Shown: positions 36,892 through 45,066 of the stretch, piece by piece
Layout: every line of letters begins with the position of its first letter
How positions within the stretch are numbered: the first letter of the stretch is position 1
Assembly (NCBI RefSeq): GCF_014646695.1
Contig: NZ_BMNT01000022.1
Span: 85,823 to 149,822 of the forward strand
Reading direction: 5' to 3'
DNA: 64,000 bases
Source: Sphaerisporangium melleum
GTDB taxonomy: Bacteria; Actinomycetota; Actinomycetes; Streptosporangiales; Streptosporangiaceae
Program-made: the position numbers and the translations under genes
Notes under the pieces: model-generated
Databases searched by the model: none
What the model saw: the letters and a program-made list of their open reading frames with translations, nothing else
What the model was told of the DNA's origin: nothing

Positions 36892-38181
36892 GTGCCGCGA
36901 GTGCCGGTCGCACGCCGGATCAACCGGGTCGCGACGATCAGCATGCACACGTCCCCGCTCGACCAGCCGGGCACCGGTGACGCCGGGGGGATGAACGTCT
37001 ACATCGTCGAGGCGGCCAAGCGGCTCGCGGACCTCAACGTCGAGGTCGAGATCTTCACGCGGCAGACCGCGCGCGACCTGCCTCCCGCCGTCGAACTGGT
37101 GCCCGGCGTCACCGTCCGGCACGTGACCGCGGGCCCCTACGAGGAACTCGACAAGGGGGACCTGCCGGGCCAGCTGTGCGCCTTCGTCTCCGGCGTGCTG
37201 CGCACCGAGGCCATGTACGATCCCGGGCGCTACGACCTGATCCACTCCCACTACTGGCTGTCGGGCCAGGTCGGCCGGCTCGCCAAGGAACGCTGGGGCG
37301 TGCCGCTCGTCCACACCATGCACACCATGGCCAAGGTGAAGAACCTCCTGCTCGCCGAGGGCGACAAGCCCGAACCCGTGGCGCGCGTGCTCGGCGAGGC
37401 GCAGGTCGTCGAGGTGGCCGACCGCCTGGTCGCCAACACCGCCGCCGAGGGACGCGAGCTGATCGACCTGTACGCCGCGCCGCGCGAGCGCGTGGTCGTG
37501 GTCAACCCCGGGGTCAACCTGCAGGTGTTCCGGCCCGCGGCCAAGGACGCCGCCCGGCGGCGGCTCGGCCTGCCGCAGGACGCCCACATCATGCTCTTCG
37601 TCGGCCGCATCCAGCCGCTCAAGGCCCCCGACGTGCTGCTGCGGGCCGCCGCCCGCATGCTCGCCGAGGACCCCTCGCTGCGGTCGCGCCTGCTCGTCGC
37701 CTGCGTCGGCGGGCCGAGCGGCAACGGGCTCGCCCGTCCCTCCTACCTGACCGAGCTGGCCGCCGAACTCGGCATCTCCGACGTCGTGCGGCTCGCGCCC
37801 CCGGCGCCGCAGGCCGAGCTGGCCGACTGGTACCGCGCCGCGGACGTCACCGTCGTCCCCTCCCACAACGAATCGTTCGGGCTGGTCGCGCTGGAGTCGC
37901 AGGCGTGCGGCACCCCGGTCGCCGCGGCGGCCGTGGGCGGGCTGCGCACGGCCGTGCGCGACGGGGTGTCCGGCCTGCTCGTCGACGGGCACGACCCGCT
38001 CGCCTGGGCCAGGGCGCTGCGCGCGTTCGTCGAGCGGCCGCAGTGGCGCGAGGCGCTCGCCGTGGGCGCCGGTGAGCACGCGGCGGCGTTCGGCTGGTCG
38101 GCCACCGCCGCGCGTCTGCTGGATGTGTACTCGGGGATCCTGGCCCGGCTGGGCCGTACCCCGGTCGCGGCCCCCATCTGA
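36892..38181 (+). CDS. mshA: D-inositol-3-phosphate glycosyltransferase
   Basis: A 429-residue GT4-family glycosyltransferase that opens mycothiol synthesis by joining GlcNAc to 1L-myo-inositol-1-phosphate. Landmarks: [33 protein letters not shown] at the start, [33 protein letters not shown] and the Glu-rich [16 protein letters not shown] donor site. GTG 36892 is favoured because GGAGG lies eight bases upstream; GTG codons at 36883 and 36886 are in the same frame but too near. mshD is at the far left of this window. Confidence 0.95.
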   Translation: MPRVPVARRINRVATISMHTSPLDQPGTGDAGGMNVYIVEAAKRLADLNVEVEIFTRQTARDLPPAVELVPGVTVRHVTAGPYEELDKGDLPGQLCAFVSGVLRTEAMYDPGRYDLIHSHYWLSGQVGRLAKERWGVPLVHTMHTMAKVKNLLLAEGDKPEPVARVLGEAQVVEVADRLVANTAAEGRELIDLYAAPRERVVVVNPGVNLQVFRPAAKDAARRRLGLPQDAHIMLFVGRIQPLKAPDVLLRAAARMLAEDPSLRSRLLVACVGGPSGNGLARPSYLTELAAELGISDVVRLAPPAPQAELADWYRAADVTVVPSHNESFGLVALESQACGTPVAAAAVGGLRTAVRDGVSGLLVDGHDPLAWARALRAFVERPQWREALAVGAGEHAAAFGWSATAARLLDVYSGILARLGRTPVAAPI

Positions 38182-38326
38182 TCCCGGCCGGCGATCGGGC
38201 GGATGGCGCTCGTCACCGCGGGCCGGTGGCATGGCCGCCCGAGGCCGGGGCAGTACTCTCGAATACCCTCCGAAGTGCCCCTCGGCACCCTGGACGCCCC
38301 GATCCGACGAACCGGGAGTGACTGTG

Positions 38327-38821
38327 ATGGATCACGAGGCGGTCGTCGAGGCCGCGCTCAAGGCCGCCGAGATCTCCTACGAGCGCCCGCATCCGAGGTC
38401 GTTCCTGGTGCGGCTGCCCGGGCAGCACAAGCTGGCGACCATGACCTGGCTCACCGTCTCCGACCAGGCCCTGCACGTCGAGGCGTTCTTCTGCCGCAGG
38501 CCGGACGAGAACCACCTGGAGTTCTACCGCTGGCTGCTCACCAAGAACGGCGCCATGTACGGCGTCCACTTCGCCGTGGACAAGGTCGGGGACGTCCACC
38601 TCGTCGGCCGCCTGCCGCTGGCGGCGGTGTCGGCGCAGGAGCTCGACCGGCTGCTCGGCTGCGTGCTGACCTACGCCGACGAGTGGTTCGACCGCGCCCT
38701 GGAGCTCGGGTTCGCCTCCTCGATCCGCCGGGAGTGGGAGTGGCGGGTCAAGCGCGGCGAGTCGCTGGCCAACCTGCGCGCCTTCGAGGGGATCATCGAG
38801 CGCGCGGGCCGGGACGGCTGA
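38327..38821 (+). CDS. YbjN-domain protein (type III secretion chaperone-like fold)
   Basis: A 164-residue protein of the YbjN family, with HPRSFLVRLPGQHKLATMTWL and WEWRVKRGESLANLRAF. It follows mshA and precedes gpmA, as in other actinobacteria (Rv0487-like). Function unknown; YbjN members are structural cousins of T3SS chaperones. GGGAG eight bases before the ATG at 38327 fixes the start over GTG codons at 38318 and 38324. Confidence 0.85.
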   Translation: MDHEAVVEAALKAAEISYERPHPRSFLVRLPGQHKLATMTWLTVSDQALHVEAFFCRRPDENHLEFYRWLLTKNGAMYGVHFAVDKVGDVHLVGRLPLAAVSAQELDRLLGCVLTYADEWFDRALELGFASSIRREWEWRVKRGESLANLRAFEGIIERAGRDG

Positions 38822-38877
38822 CCGGCGCCACCACGCGGGTACGGCGGAGCCGTTGCCCGGGTAAAGCGGCCAGGTCC

Positions 38878-38883
38878 TAAGCT
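38878..38883 (+). promoter_or_regulatory. Candidate -10 box of leaderless gpmA
   Basis: TAAGCT seven bases before the ATG at 38891; TTGCCC lies 19 bases upstream. Confidence 0.4.
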
Positions 38884-38890
38884 TGGCCCC

Positions 38891-39640
38891 ATGGCTACTT
38901 TGGTGCTATTGCGGCATGGCGAGAGCGAGTGGAACGCGAAGGGCCTGTTCACCGGATGGGTCGATGTCACCCTCTCGCCCGTGGGCGAAGAGGAGGCCCG
39001 TCGCGGCGGCAGGCTGCTGGTCGAGGCGGGGCTGCGCCCCGACGTCGTGCACACCTCGGTGCTCACCCGCGCCATCCAGACCGCCAACCTCGCGCTCGGC
39101 GCGGCAGACCTGCTCTGGCTGCCGGTCACGCGTTCCTGGCGGCTCAACGAGCGTCACTACGGCGCGTTGCAGGGCAAGAACAAGGCGCAGACCCGTGAGG
39201 AGTTCGGCGACGAGCAGTTCATGCTCTGGCGGCGCTCCTATGATGTCCCGCCGCCGCCGATCGCCGACGACGACGAGTTCTCCCAGGCTGGCGACGTGCG
39301 CTACGGCACGCTGCCGCCCGAGCTGCTGCCGCGCACCGAGTGCCTCAAGGACGTCGTGCAGCGCATGCTGCCCTACTGGTACGACAACATCGTGCCCGAC
39401 CTGGCCGCCGGCCGCACCGTCCTGGTCGTCGCCCACGGCAACTCCCTGCGCGCCCTGGTCAAGCACCTCGACGGCGTCGGCGACGAAGAGATCGCCGGCC
39501 TCAACATCCCCACCGGCATCCCGCTCCGCTACGAGCTGGACGACGACTTCCGGCCGGTCAAGCCCGGCGGCGAGTACCTCGACCCCGAGGCCGCCAAGGC
39601 CGCCATCGAGGCCGTGGCCAACCAGGGCAAGGCCAAGTAG
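38891..39640 (+). CDS. gpmA: Phosphoglycerate mutase (2,3-BPG-dependent)
   Basis: A 249-residue histidine phosphatase-fold enzyme with the catalytic RHGESEWN at 9-16, the [11 protein letters not shown]-terminal segment and [13 protein letters not shown]. It interconverts 3- and 2-phosphoglycerate in glycolysis. Position between ybjN and phoU matches actinobacterial synteny. Ends just before a tandem repeat and a large hairpin. Confidence 0.95.
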   Translation: MATLVLLRHGESEWNAKGLFTGWVDVTLSPVGEEEARRGGRLLVEAGLRPDVVHTSVLTRAIQTANLALGAADLLWLPVTRSWRLNERHYGALQGKNKAQTREEFGDEQFMLWRRSYDVPPPPIADDDEFSQAGDVRYGTLPPELLPRTECLKDVVQRMLPYWYDNIVPDLAAGRTVLVVAHGNSLRALVKHLDGVGDEEIAGLNIPTGIPLRYELDDDFRPVKPGGEYLDPEAAKAAIEAVANQGKAK

Positions 39641-39666
39641 GCACGGTCACGTAGGCACGGTCACGA
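39639..39666. repeat. Two tandem TAGGCACGGTCACG copies
   Basis: Two head-to-tail 14-bp units starting at the gpmA stop codon, likely a slippage duplication. Confidence 0.7.
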
Positions 39667-39734
39667 CGAAGCCCCGGGCCAGATGGACCCGGGGCCGGTG
39701 CGGGGGCGGCGCGACCGTGACAGGTTCGTCGTGA
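39661..39734. terminator. Nested hairpin between convergent gpmA and phoU
   Basis: An outer dyad TCACGACGAA/TTCGTCGTGA (39661-39670, 39725-39734) encloses an inner perfect stem, GCCCCGGG/CCCGGGGC (39671-39678, 39688-39695). Probably a bidirectional terminator. Confidence 0.6.
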
Positions 39735-39741
39735 GCCCGCG

Positions 39742-40401
39742 TCAGGAGTCCGAGGCGACCTCCGGCCGGTCGCCCGTCACCAGGTACACCACGTCGTGGG
39801 CGACGCGTACGGCGTGGTCGGCGTACCGCTCGTAGTAGCGGCCGGTGAGGGTGATGTCGATCGCCGGCTCGATGCCGTGCGTCCAGTTCTTCGACAGCAG
39901 CACGCGGAACAGCCTGCGGTGCAGCCGGTCCATCGCGTCATCGTCGTCGTCCAGCTCCTTGGCCAGGTCGACGTCCTGGTTGGCGATGCAGCTGCCGGTC
40001 TTGGTGACCAGCCGCTCGGCGATCTGCCCCATCTCCAGGATCGTGTCACGCAGCTCCGGCGGGATCGCCGAGTCGGGGTGACGCATCCGCGCGATCTTCG
40101 CCACGTGCTCGGCCAGGTCGCCCATGCGCTCCAGGTCGCCGCCCATCCGCAGGGCGGTGATGGCGGTGCGCAGGTCCACGGCCACGGGCTGCTGGGTGGC
40201 CATGAGCTCGAAGATCGCGGCCTCCAGCTCCTTGTACAGCCGGTCGATCTCGGCGTCCTGCGAGATCACGCTCTCGGCGAGCTGCAGGTCGGCGTCCAGC
40301 AGAGCGGTCGTGGCACGGGAGATCGCCGAGCGCACCAGGTGCGTCATCTGCACCAGGCGCTGGGTGAGAGCGTTGAGTTCATCATGGAAGGCGTCGCGCA
40401 T
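39742..40401 (-). CDS. phoU: PhoU-family phosphate signalling regulator
   Basis: A 219-residue three-helix-bundle repeat protein with two PhoU motifs (VISQDAEIDRLYKELEA and ALRMGGDLERMGDLAEHVAKIA; DDDDAMDRLHRRLFRVL and GRYYERYADHAVRVAHDVVYLVTG) and metal-binding acidic residues in the E-x3-D-x-A-x2-H pattern. PhoU links Pst phosphate transport to the SenX3/PhoR kinase and represses the PHO regulon. The ATG at 40401 matches the family start. Divergent from senX3 across a PHO-box-like element. Confidence 0.93.
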   Translation of the reverse strand: MRDAFHDELNALTQRLVQMTHLVRSAISRATTALLDADLQLAESVISQDAEIDRLYKELEAAIFELMATQQPVAVDLRTAITALRMGGDLERMGDLAEHVAKIARMRHPDSAIPPELRDTILEMGQIAERLVTKTGSCIANQDVDLAKELDDDDDAMDRLHRRLFRVLLSKNWTHGIEPAIDITLTGRYYERYADHAVRVAHDVVYLVTGDRPEVASDS

Positions 40402-40424
40402 GCGGCTCACGCTACGCGCGCGTT

Positions 40425-40453
40425 CGTGAACGAACTTCGTCCAGCAGATGAAC
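40425..40453 (-). promoter_or_regulatory. PHO-box-like repeat between phoU and senX3
   Basis: Read on the minus strand, GTTCATC (40447-40453) and GTTCACG (40425-40431) are spaced 22 bp, with a degenerate middle unit at 11 bp. This is the 11-bp direct-repeat pattern of the PhoP/RegX3 box (GTTCACC units). Confidence 0.6.
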
Positions 40454-40503
40454 TCTCCTGGAAACAGGCGGTATAGGGGGCCTGGTCAGCGGAAAGAGCC
40501 GCC

Positions 40504-40509
40504 TACCAT
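40504..40509 (+). promoter_or_regulatory. Candidate -10 box of leaderless senX3
   Basis: TACCAT seven bases before GTG 40517; GGAAG directly abuts the GTG and is too close to work as a ribosome site. Confidence 0.4.
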
Positions 40510-40516
40510 CGGAAGC

Positions 40517-41689
40517 GTGAGTGAGATCGTGGCAAGCCTTGCCGCTCTGGCGGGTTTTGTCGTCGGGGCGATCGCGATGGTGGCGGTGCGACCCCGGGAC
40601 AAAAAGCGCCCTGATCCGACCGACAACCCCGAGAGCGTCCTGCCCCAGGGGGTGGCCTCCGTGCTCGCGGTGCTGCCCAGCTCGGCGGTGGTCCTCGGCC
40701 GGGACGACCGGGTGCTGCGCGCCAGCTCGGCGGCGCGGGCGTTCGGCCTGGTCAAGGGAGACCACCTCATGGCCGCGGAGCTGCTCGCCCTGGCCCGGCA
40801 GGTGCGCAGGGACGGCGAGATCCGGGAGAGCGAGTTCGAGGTGGCCCGCCACAAGTTCGGCATGGAGGTCACCACCTTCGCCGTGCGGGTCGCCCCGCTC
40901 GGCACCCACGGCCAGGTGCTGGTCCTCGCCGAGGACCAGACCGAGCGGCGCCGGGTCGAGGCCGTGCGCCGCGACTTCGTCGCCAACGTCAGCCACGAGC
41001 TCAAGACCCCGGTGGGCGCGCTGAGCCTGCTCGCCGAGACCATCCAGGACGCCTCCGACGACCCCGTCGCGGTCGACCGCTTCGCCGGCCGCATGCAGCA
41101 CGAGGCCGCCCGGCTCACCTACCTGGTGCAGGACCTGATCACCCTTTCCCGCATCCAGGGCGGCGAGCCGATCCCCACCCCGAGCTGCGTCCCGGTGGAC
41201 GAGGTGGTCCACGAGGCCATGGATCGCTGCAACACCAAGGCGTCGTCCAAGGAGATCGCCCTGGTCACGGGAGGCACCGAGGGGCTTCAGGTGTGGGGCG
41301 ACGACGAGCTGCTGGTCACCGCGCTGCGCAACCTGATCGACAACGCCGTCGCCTACAGCCCAGAGAACACCCGGGTCGTGGTCAGCACCCGCCCCGCCGG
41401 CGACACCGTCGAGGTGAGCGTCAGCGACCAGGGCATCGGCATCCCCGAGAGCTCCCAGGAGCGCATCTTCGAGAGGTTCTTCCGCGTCGACGCCGCCCGT
41501 TCACGGGCGACCGGCGGCACCGGTCTCGGCCTCGCCATCGTCAAGCACGTCGCCGTGGCCCACGGCGGCGAGGTGACCGTGTGGAGCAAGGAAGGCTCGG
41601 GCTCCACCTTCACGCTTCGTCTGCCGGCTTTCGGCGGCACGGCGATAGCCGTACCCAGCACAACGAAATCTCTGGAGGCCGCGAAGTGA
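40517..41689 (+). CDS. senX3: Sensor histidine kinase SenX3/PhoR
   Basis: A 390-residue kinase with one N-terminal membrane helix (about 4-25, IVASLAALAGFVVGAIAMVAV), a PAS-like segment (about 45-140), a HisKA domain with the phospho-acceptor His160 (NVSHELKTPVGALS) and an ATPase domain bearing NLIDNAVAYS, DQGIGIP and TGGTGLGLAIVKH. It senses phosphate starvation with PhoU and phosphorylates RegX3. GTG 40517 is the start by homology and by the -10 box. Its stop overlaps the regX3 GTG. Confidence 0.93.
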   Translation: MSEIVASLAALAGFVVGAIAMVAVRPRDKKRPDPTDNPESVLPQGVASVLAVLPSSAVVLGRDDRVLRASSAARAFGLVKGDHLMAAELLALARQVRRDGEIRESEFEVARHKFGMEVTTFAVRVAPLGTHGQVLVLAEDQTERRRVEAVRRDFVANVSHELKTPVGALSLLAETIQDASDDPVAVDRFAGRMQHEAARLTYLVQDLITLSRIQGGEPIPTPSCVPVDEVVHEAMDRCNTKASSKEIALVTGGTEGLQVWGDDELLVTALRNLIDNAVAYSPENTRVVVSTRPAGDTVEVSVSDQGIGIPESSQERIFERFFRVDAARSRATGGTGLGLAIVKHVAVAHGGEVTVWSKEGSGSTFTLRLPAFGGTAIAVPSTTKSLEAAK

Positions 41690-42375
41690 CCCGCGTGCTC
41701 GTCGTCGAAGACGAGGAGTCGTTCTCCGACGCCCTGTCCTACATGCTGCGCAAGGAGGGGTTCGAGGTGGCCGTGGCCGCCACCGGGCCGGAGGCGCTCG
41801 ACGCCTTCGACCGCAACGGCGCCGACCTCGTGCTCCTCGACCTGATGCTCCCCGGCCTGCCGGGCACCGAGGTCTGCCGTTCCCTGCGCCAGCGCTCCAA
41901 GGTGCCGGTGATCATGCTGACCGCCAAGGACAGCGAGATCGACAAGGTGGTCGGCCTGGAGCTCGGCGCCGACGACTACGTCACCAAGCCGTTCTCCTCC
42001 CGCGAGTTGGTGGCGCGCATCCGCGCGGTGCTGCGCAGGCAGGGCGACAGCGAAGAGATCGAGCAGGCGGTCCTGGCCGCCGGCCCGGTGCGCATGGACG
42101 TCGACCGGCACATCGTCGCGGTGCGCGGCCGGCAGGTGCAGCTCCCGCTGAAGGAGTTCGAGCTGCTCGAGGTCCTGCTGCGCAACGCCGGGCGGGTGCT
42201 GACCCGCGGGCAGCTCATCGACCGCGTGTGGGGCGCCGACTACGTCGGGGACACCAAGACCCTCGACGTCCACGTCAAGCGTCTGCGGGCGAAGGTCGAG
42301 GCCGACCCGTCCGACCCGCGCTGCATCCTGACCGTCCGCGGCCTGGGCTACAAGTTCGACCCCGTCGAGAGCTGA
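41686..42375 (+). CDS. regX3: Response regulator RegX3/PhoP
   Basis: A 229-residue OmpR-family regulator: receiver domain with acidic pocket VEDEE and phospho-Asp52 (LLDLMLPG), Lys at TKPF, then a winged helix (about 130-228) with RGQLIDRVWG and TLDVHVKRLRAKVE. It activates phosphate-scavenging genes. GTG 41686 overlaps the senX3 stop (GTGA). A strong terminator follows. Confidence 0.94.
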   Translation: MTRVLVVEDEESFSDALSYMLRKEGFEVAVAATGPEALDAFDRNGADLVLLDLMLPGLPGTEVCRSLRQRSKVPVIMLTAKDSEIDKVVGLELGADDYVTKPFSSRELVARIRAVLRRQGDSEEIEQAVLAAGPVRMDVDRHIVAVRGRQVQLPLKEFELLEVLLRNAGRVLTRGQLIDRVWGADYVGDTKTLDVHVKRLRAKVEADPSDPRCILTVRGLGYKFDPVES

Positions 42376-42387
42376 TCCGGCCACGCG

Positions 42388-42432
42388 AAAGGCCCGGCGG
42401 CACGGCTCCCAGAGCCGGCCACCGGGCCTTTT
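42388..42432 (+). terminator. Terminator after regX3
   Basis: AAAGGCCCGG pairs with CCGGGCCTTTT, with an inner GGCT/AGCC stem; T-run present. Strong intrinsic terminator. Confidence 0.8.
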
Positions 42433-42528
42433 CTCATGTCGTCGGCGGTTCCCCGCGTGCTGTGGTGCGCGCACGCTCGCCTGCGCGCACCACAGGGCCG
42501 TGCGGGGGCCGCAGGCCGCCCCGCAGGG

Positions 42529-43158
42529 TCAGCTGTCGGCGCTCGGGTCGGGCGTCGGGGTCGCGGCGTCGGAGACCGCGGGAGTGGGCGTGGCCGGGAG
42601 CGACGCGGCGGGGCTCGGGGCGGCCGGCAGGCTCGCGTACTCACGGCTGCGCGTGACCACGGGCACGTTCATCTGGATGTCGCCGGCGTTGGCGAAGCGG
42701 AGGGTGAGCTGAAGCGTCTCGCCGCCGTACAGCGGCTTCTGGATGCCTTCCAGGACGACCTGGGAGGCGGGCTTGCCGGTGTTGGCCAGCTGACCCGGCG
42801 GCACCGCGATGGAGCCGGGGGACTTGACCGACGTGGCCACCTGCGGGGCCACTGCCACCCCCTCGAGGCGGTCGGTGGCGGTGCCGTAGTTCACCATGGA
42901 GAGATAGAGCGGGACCGCGCCGCCCGGCGCGATCTGCGCCCCGGCCTCGGGACCGAGGAGGAACGCTTGCGGAATCTTGATGCCGTTCCTGCCGTAGGAC
43001 TTGGCGGAGCCGTTGCTGTCGATCAGCACGTTCGCCTCGGTCGGGGCGTAGGCGTTGCTGGTGTTGGCATCGGCGCCCGCGCCGCATGCGGCCAGCGCCG
43101 GAGCGGCTGCGAGCAGCGCGGTGATCATCATCACCCGTCGACGGCTGGTGCTGGTCAC
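42529..43158 (-). CDS. Secreted lipoprotein of unknown function (PCuAC-like beta fold)
   Basis: A 209-residue lipoprotein: basic N-terminus, hydrophobic core and lipobox ALAAC (Cys25). The mature domain (about 40-175) is beta-rich with VPLYLSMVNYGTATDRL and GGETLQLTLRFANAGDIQM. This resembles the DUF461/PCu(A)C copper-chaperone fold, but the Met/His copper motif is not evident, so metal binding is doubtful. A Pro/Ala/Thr/Ser tail follows. A lipoprotein near carD is common in actinomycetes. Confidence 0.7.
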   Translation of the reverse strand: MTSTSRRRVMMITALLAAAPALAACGAGADANTSNAYAPTEANVLIDSNGSAKSYGRNGIKIPQAFLLGPEAGAQIAPGGAVPLYLSMVNYGTATDRLEGVAVAPQVATSVKSPGSIAVPPGQLANTGKPASQVVLEGIQKPLYGGETLQLTLRFANAGDIQMNVPVVTRSREYASLPAAPSPAASLPATPTPAVSDAATPTPDPSADS

Positions 43159-43420
43159 GGTTCGAGGTCTCCTTGGTGCACATCGGTATGGCCAGTGGCA
43201 ACCTTATCCGTGCTCGGCATGCCTCGTTCAGCGGGGGCGGCGCGGTGCGGAGGGGGCCAGCGCCGCAGGTCACCGGCCATGTCAGAAGGACTCATTCACA
43301 CAGTGGAGGCGTTGTCAAGTCCTAAATCGAGGCGTTGACCTGCAGTTATGTTGATTTCACTGTTCCGGGAGGGGGCTCACGCGTGGTATCCTGGAGTACA
43401 GCGGAAGGGGTACTTGTCAC

Positions 43421-43903
43421 ATGACTTTCCAGGTCGGCGACACTGTCGTCTACCCCCACCACGGGGCTGCTCGGATCGAAGCCATCACGACCCGCACGAT
43501 AAAGGGCGAGGACAGAACCTATCTGGTGCTGAAGGTCGACAAGGGCGACCTTACCGTACAGGTGCCTGCGGACAACGCCGAGCTTGTCGGGGTGCGTGAC
43601 GTTGTGGGCCAAGAAGGCCTTGAGCGTGTCTTCGACGTCCTGCGCATGCCACACACCGAAGAGCCCACCAACTGGTCCCGCCGCTACAAGGCGAACCTTG
43701 AGAAGCTGGCGTCCGGCGACGTCAACAAGGTCGCCGAGGTGGTGCGCGACCTTTGGAGGCGCGACAAGGAGCGCGGTCTGTCCGCCGGTGAGAAGCGCAT
43801 GCTCGCCAAGGCACGGCAGATCCTGGTCAGCGAGCTCGCGCTCGCCGAGAAGACCAACGAGGACAAGGCCGAAGCGCTTCTGGACGAGGTTCTCAACTCC
43901 TGA
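43421..43903 (+). CDS. carD: CarD-family RNA polymerase-binding regulator
   Basis: A 160-residue protein: RNAP beta-interacting domain (about 1-65, [18 protein letters not shown]) and helical DNA-binding domain ([39 protein letters not shown]) typical of CdnL/CarD. It stabilises open promoter complexes, notably at rRNA promoters, and is essential in mycobacteria. ATG at 43421. It lies 17 bases upstream of ispF and is probably cotranscribed with it. Confidence 0.95.
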   Translation: MTFQVGDTVVYPHHGAARIEAITTRTIKGEDRTYLVLKVDKGDLTVQVPADNAELVGVRDVVGQEGLERVFDVLRMPHTEEPTNWSRRYKANLEKLASGDVNKVAEVVRDLWRRDKERGLSAGEKRMLAKARQILVSELALAEKTNEDKAEALLDEVLNS

Positions 43904-43920
43904 ACACGATATGGCCAAGG

Positions 43921-44379
43921 GTGGGCGTCGGAGTCGACGTCCACCCTTTCGCATCAGGTCGCGAGCTGCACCTGGCCGGTCTGCACTGGCCGGGTGAGAC
44001 CGGGCTCGCCGGTCACTCCGATGGCGACGCCGCCGCGCACGCCTGCTGCGACGCGTTGCTGTCCGCCGCCGGGCTCGGTGACATCGGCGGGCTGTTCGGC
44101 ACGTCCGACCCCCGATGGGCGGGCGCGTCCGGTGTCGCGCTGCTCGAGGAGACCGCTCGTCACCTGCGCGCGTCCGGGTTCGAGATCGGCAACATCGCGG
44201 TGCAGATCATCGGCAACCGTCCCAAGCTGTCGCCGCGCCGCGCCGAGGCCGAGAAGGTCCTCGGCGAGGCGGCCTCGGCACCGGTCAGCATCAGTGCGAC
44301 CACGACCGACGGGCTCGGCCTGACCGGCCGCGGCGAAGGCATTGCCGCCATCGCCACCGCTCTCGTCTTCGCTTCCTAG
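43921..44379 (+). CDS. ispF: 2-C-methyl-D-erythritol 2,4-cyclodiphosphate synthase
   Basis: A 152-residue IspF: metal ligands Asp6 and His8 in GVDVHPF, His40-type HSDGDAAAH loop, and the C-terminal [15 protein letters not shown]. It forms the cyclic diphosphate in the MEP isoprenoid pathway. The only in-frame start with homology is GTG 43921, preceded by AAGG only; a weak start may rely on coupling to carD. The usual ispD neighbour is missing. Confidence 0.93.
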   Translation: MGVGVDVHPFASGRELHLAGLHWPGETGLAGHSDGDAAAHACCDALLSAAGLGDIGGLFGTSDPRWAGASGVALLEETARHLRASGFEIGNIAVQIIGNRPKLSPRRAEAEKVLGEAASAPVSISATTTDGLGLTGRGEGIAAIATALVFAS

Positions 44380-44494
44380 TCTCGGCGCGCCGGTTCAGGC
44401 GGGCACTTCGGCCGTTGTCCGGCGGGAGCGTACGGGCTGAGCAGCCCGCCGATGAAAGCCCGGCCGGCCTTCGTGGTTCGGACCCGAACGCCGA

Positions 44495-44527
44495 AGATCC
44501 GCCTGGTCGTGGTGACCAGGCGGATCT
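44495..44527. terminator. Perfect 14-bp hairpin downstream of ispF
   Basis: AGATCCGCCTGGTC pairs with GACCAGGCGGATCT around a GTGGT loop, 116 bases after the ispF stop; no T-run. Confidence 0.5.
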
Positions 44528-44639
44528 CGAAGGTGCCGGCGGAGCCGTGACACCGTGGCCGGAGTCCTCGTGCGTCGGGTTCCCTACTACGGGCCCGGGA
44601 GTCCGTCCCCGGTGGCCGGTACGTCGGCGGAGTTCAGGC

Positions 44640-44661
44640 GGACGTCACCGGCGTGACGTCC
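44640..44661 (-). terminator. Hairpin following the glsB-like gene
   Basis: GGACGTCA and TGACGTCC with a six-base loop, just past the stop at 44666. Confidence 0.45.
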
Positions 44662-44665
44662 CCCG

Positions 44666-44935
44666 TCACACCCTTTCCCGGCCGCGGATCGCGGCGACGG
44701 CGCCTACACCGACCACCGCCAGGACCACCTGGAGAACCAGCTCGATCCAGTCGATTCCGTCGGTGGTCGCGACGCCGAGCACCTGGGCGATGGCCGTACC
44801 GATGAGGGCGGCGACGATTCCGACGACGATCGTCAGAAGCCATCCGATGGGCTGGCGGCCGGGCAGGACGAGCCGGCCGAGAGCTCCGATGATGGCACCG
44901 ATGACGATCGCGCCGAGGATGGTCTGAATGGACAT
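44666..44935 (-). CDS. GlsB/YeaQ/YmgE-family stress membrane protein
   Basis: An 89-residue protein with three hydrophobic helices and the repeated Gly patterns of transglycosylase-associated proteins (ILGAIVIGAIIGALGRLVLPG, GIVAALIGTAIAQ). Members are envelope stress proteins of unclear mechanism. GGGAGG nine bases before the ATG. It follows a DUF2637 gene on the same strand across a 131-base gap. Confidence 0.88.
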   Translation of the reverse strand: MSIQTILGAIVIGAIIGALGRLVLPGRQPIGWLLTIVVGIVAALIGTAIAQVLGVATTDGIDWIELVLQVVLAVVGVGAVAAIRGRERV

Positions 44936-45066
44936 ATTGAGCCTCCCCTTGAGGGTCGCACCTTCACGCTGACAAGGTGGCTACCCCCACATGGGGTACT
45001 AATCCTAGAAAGTAAGAAAACCCTGATCAGAGTGCCAGAAATCCGCAACGCGGCATGTTCGGCACG

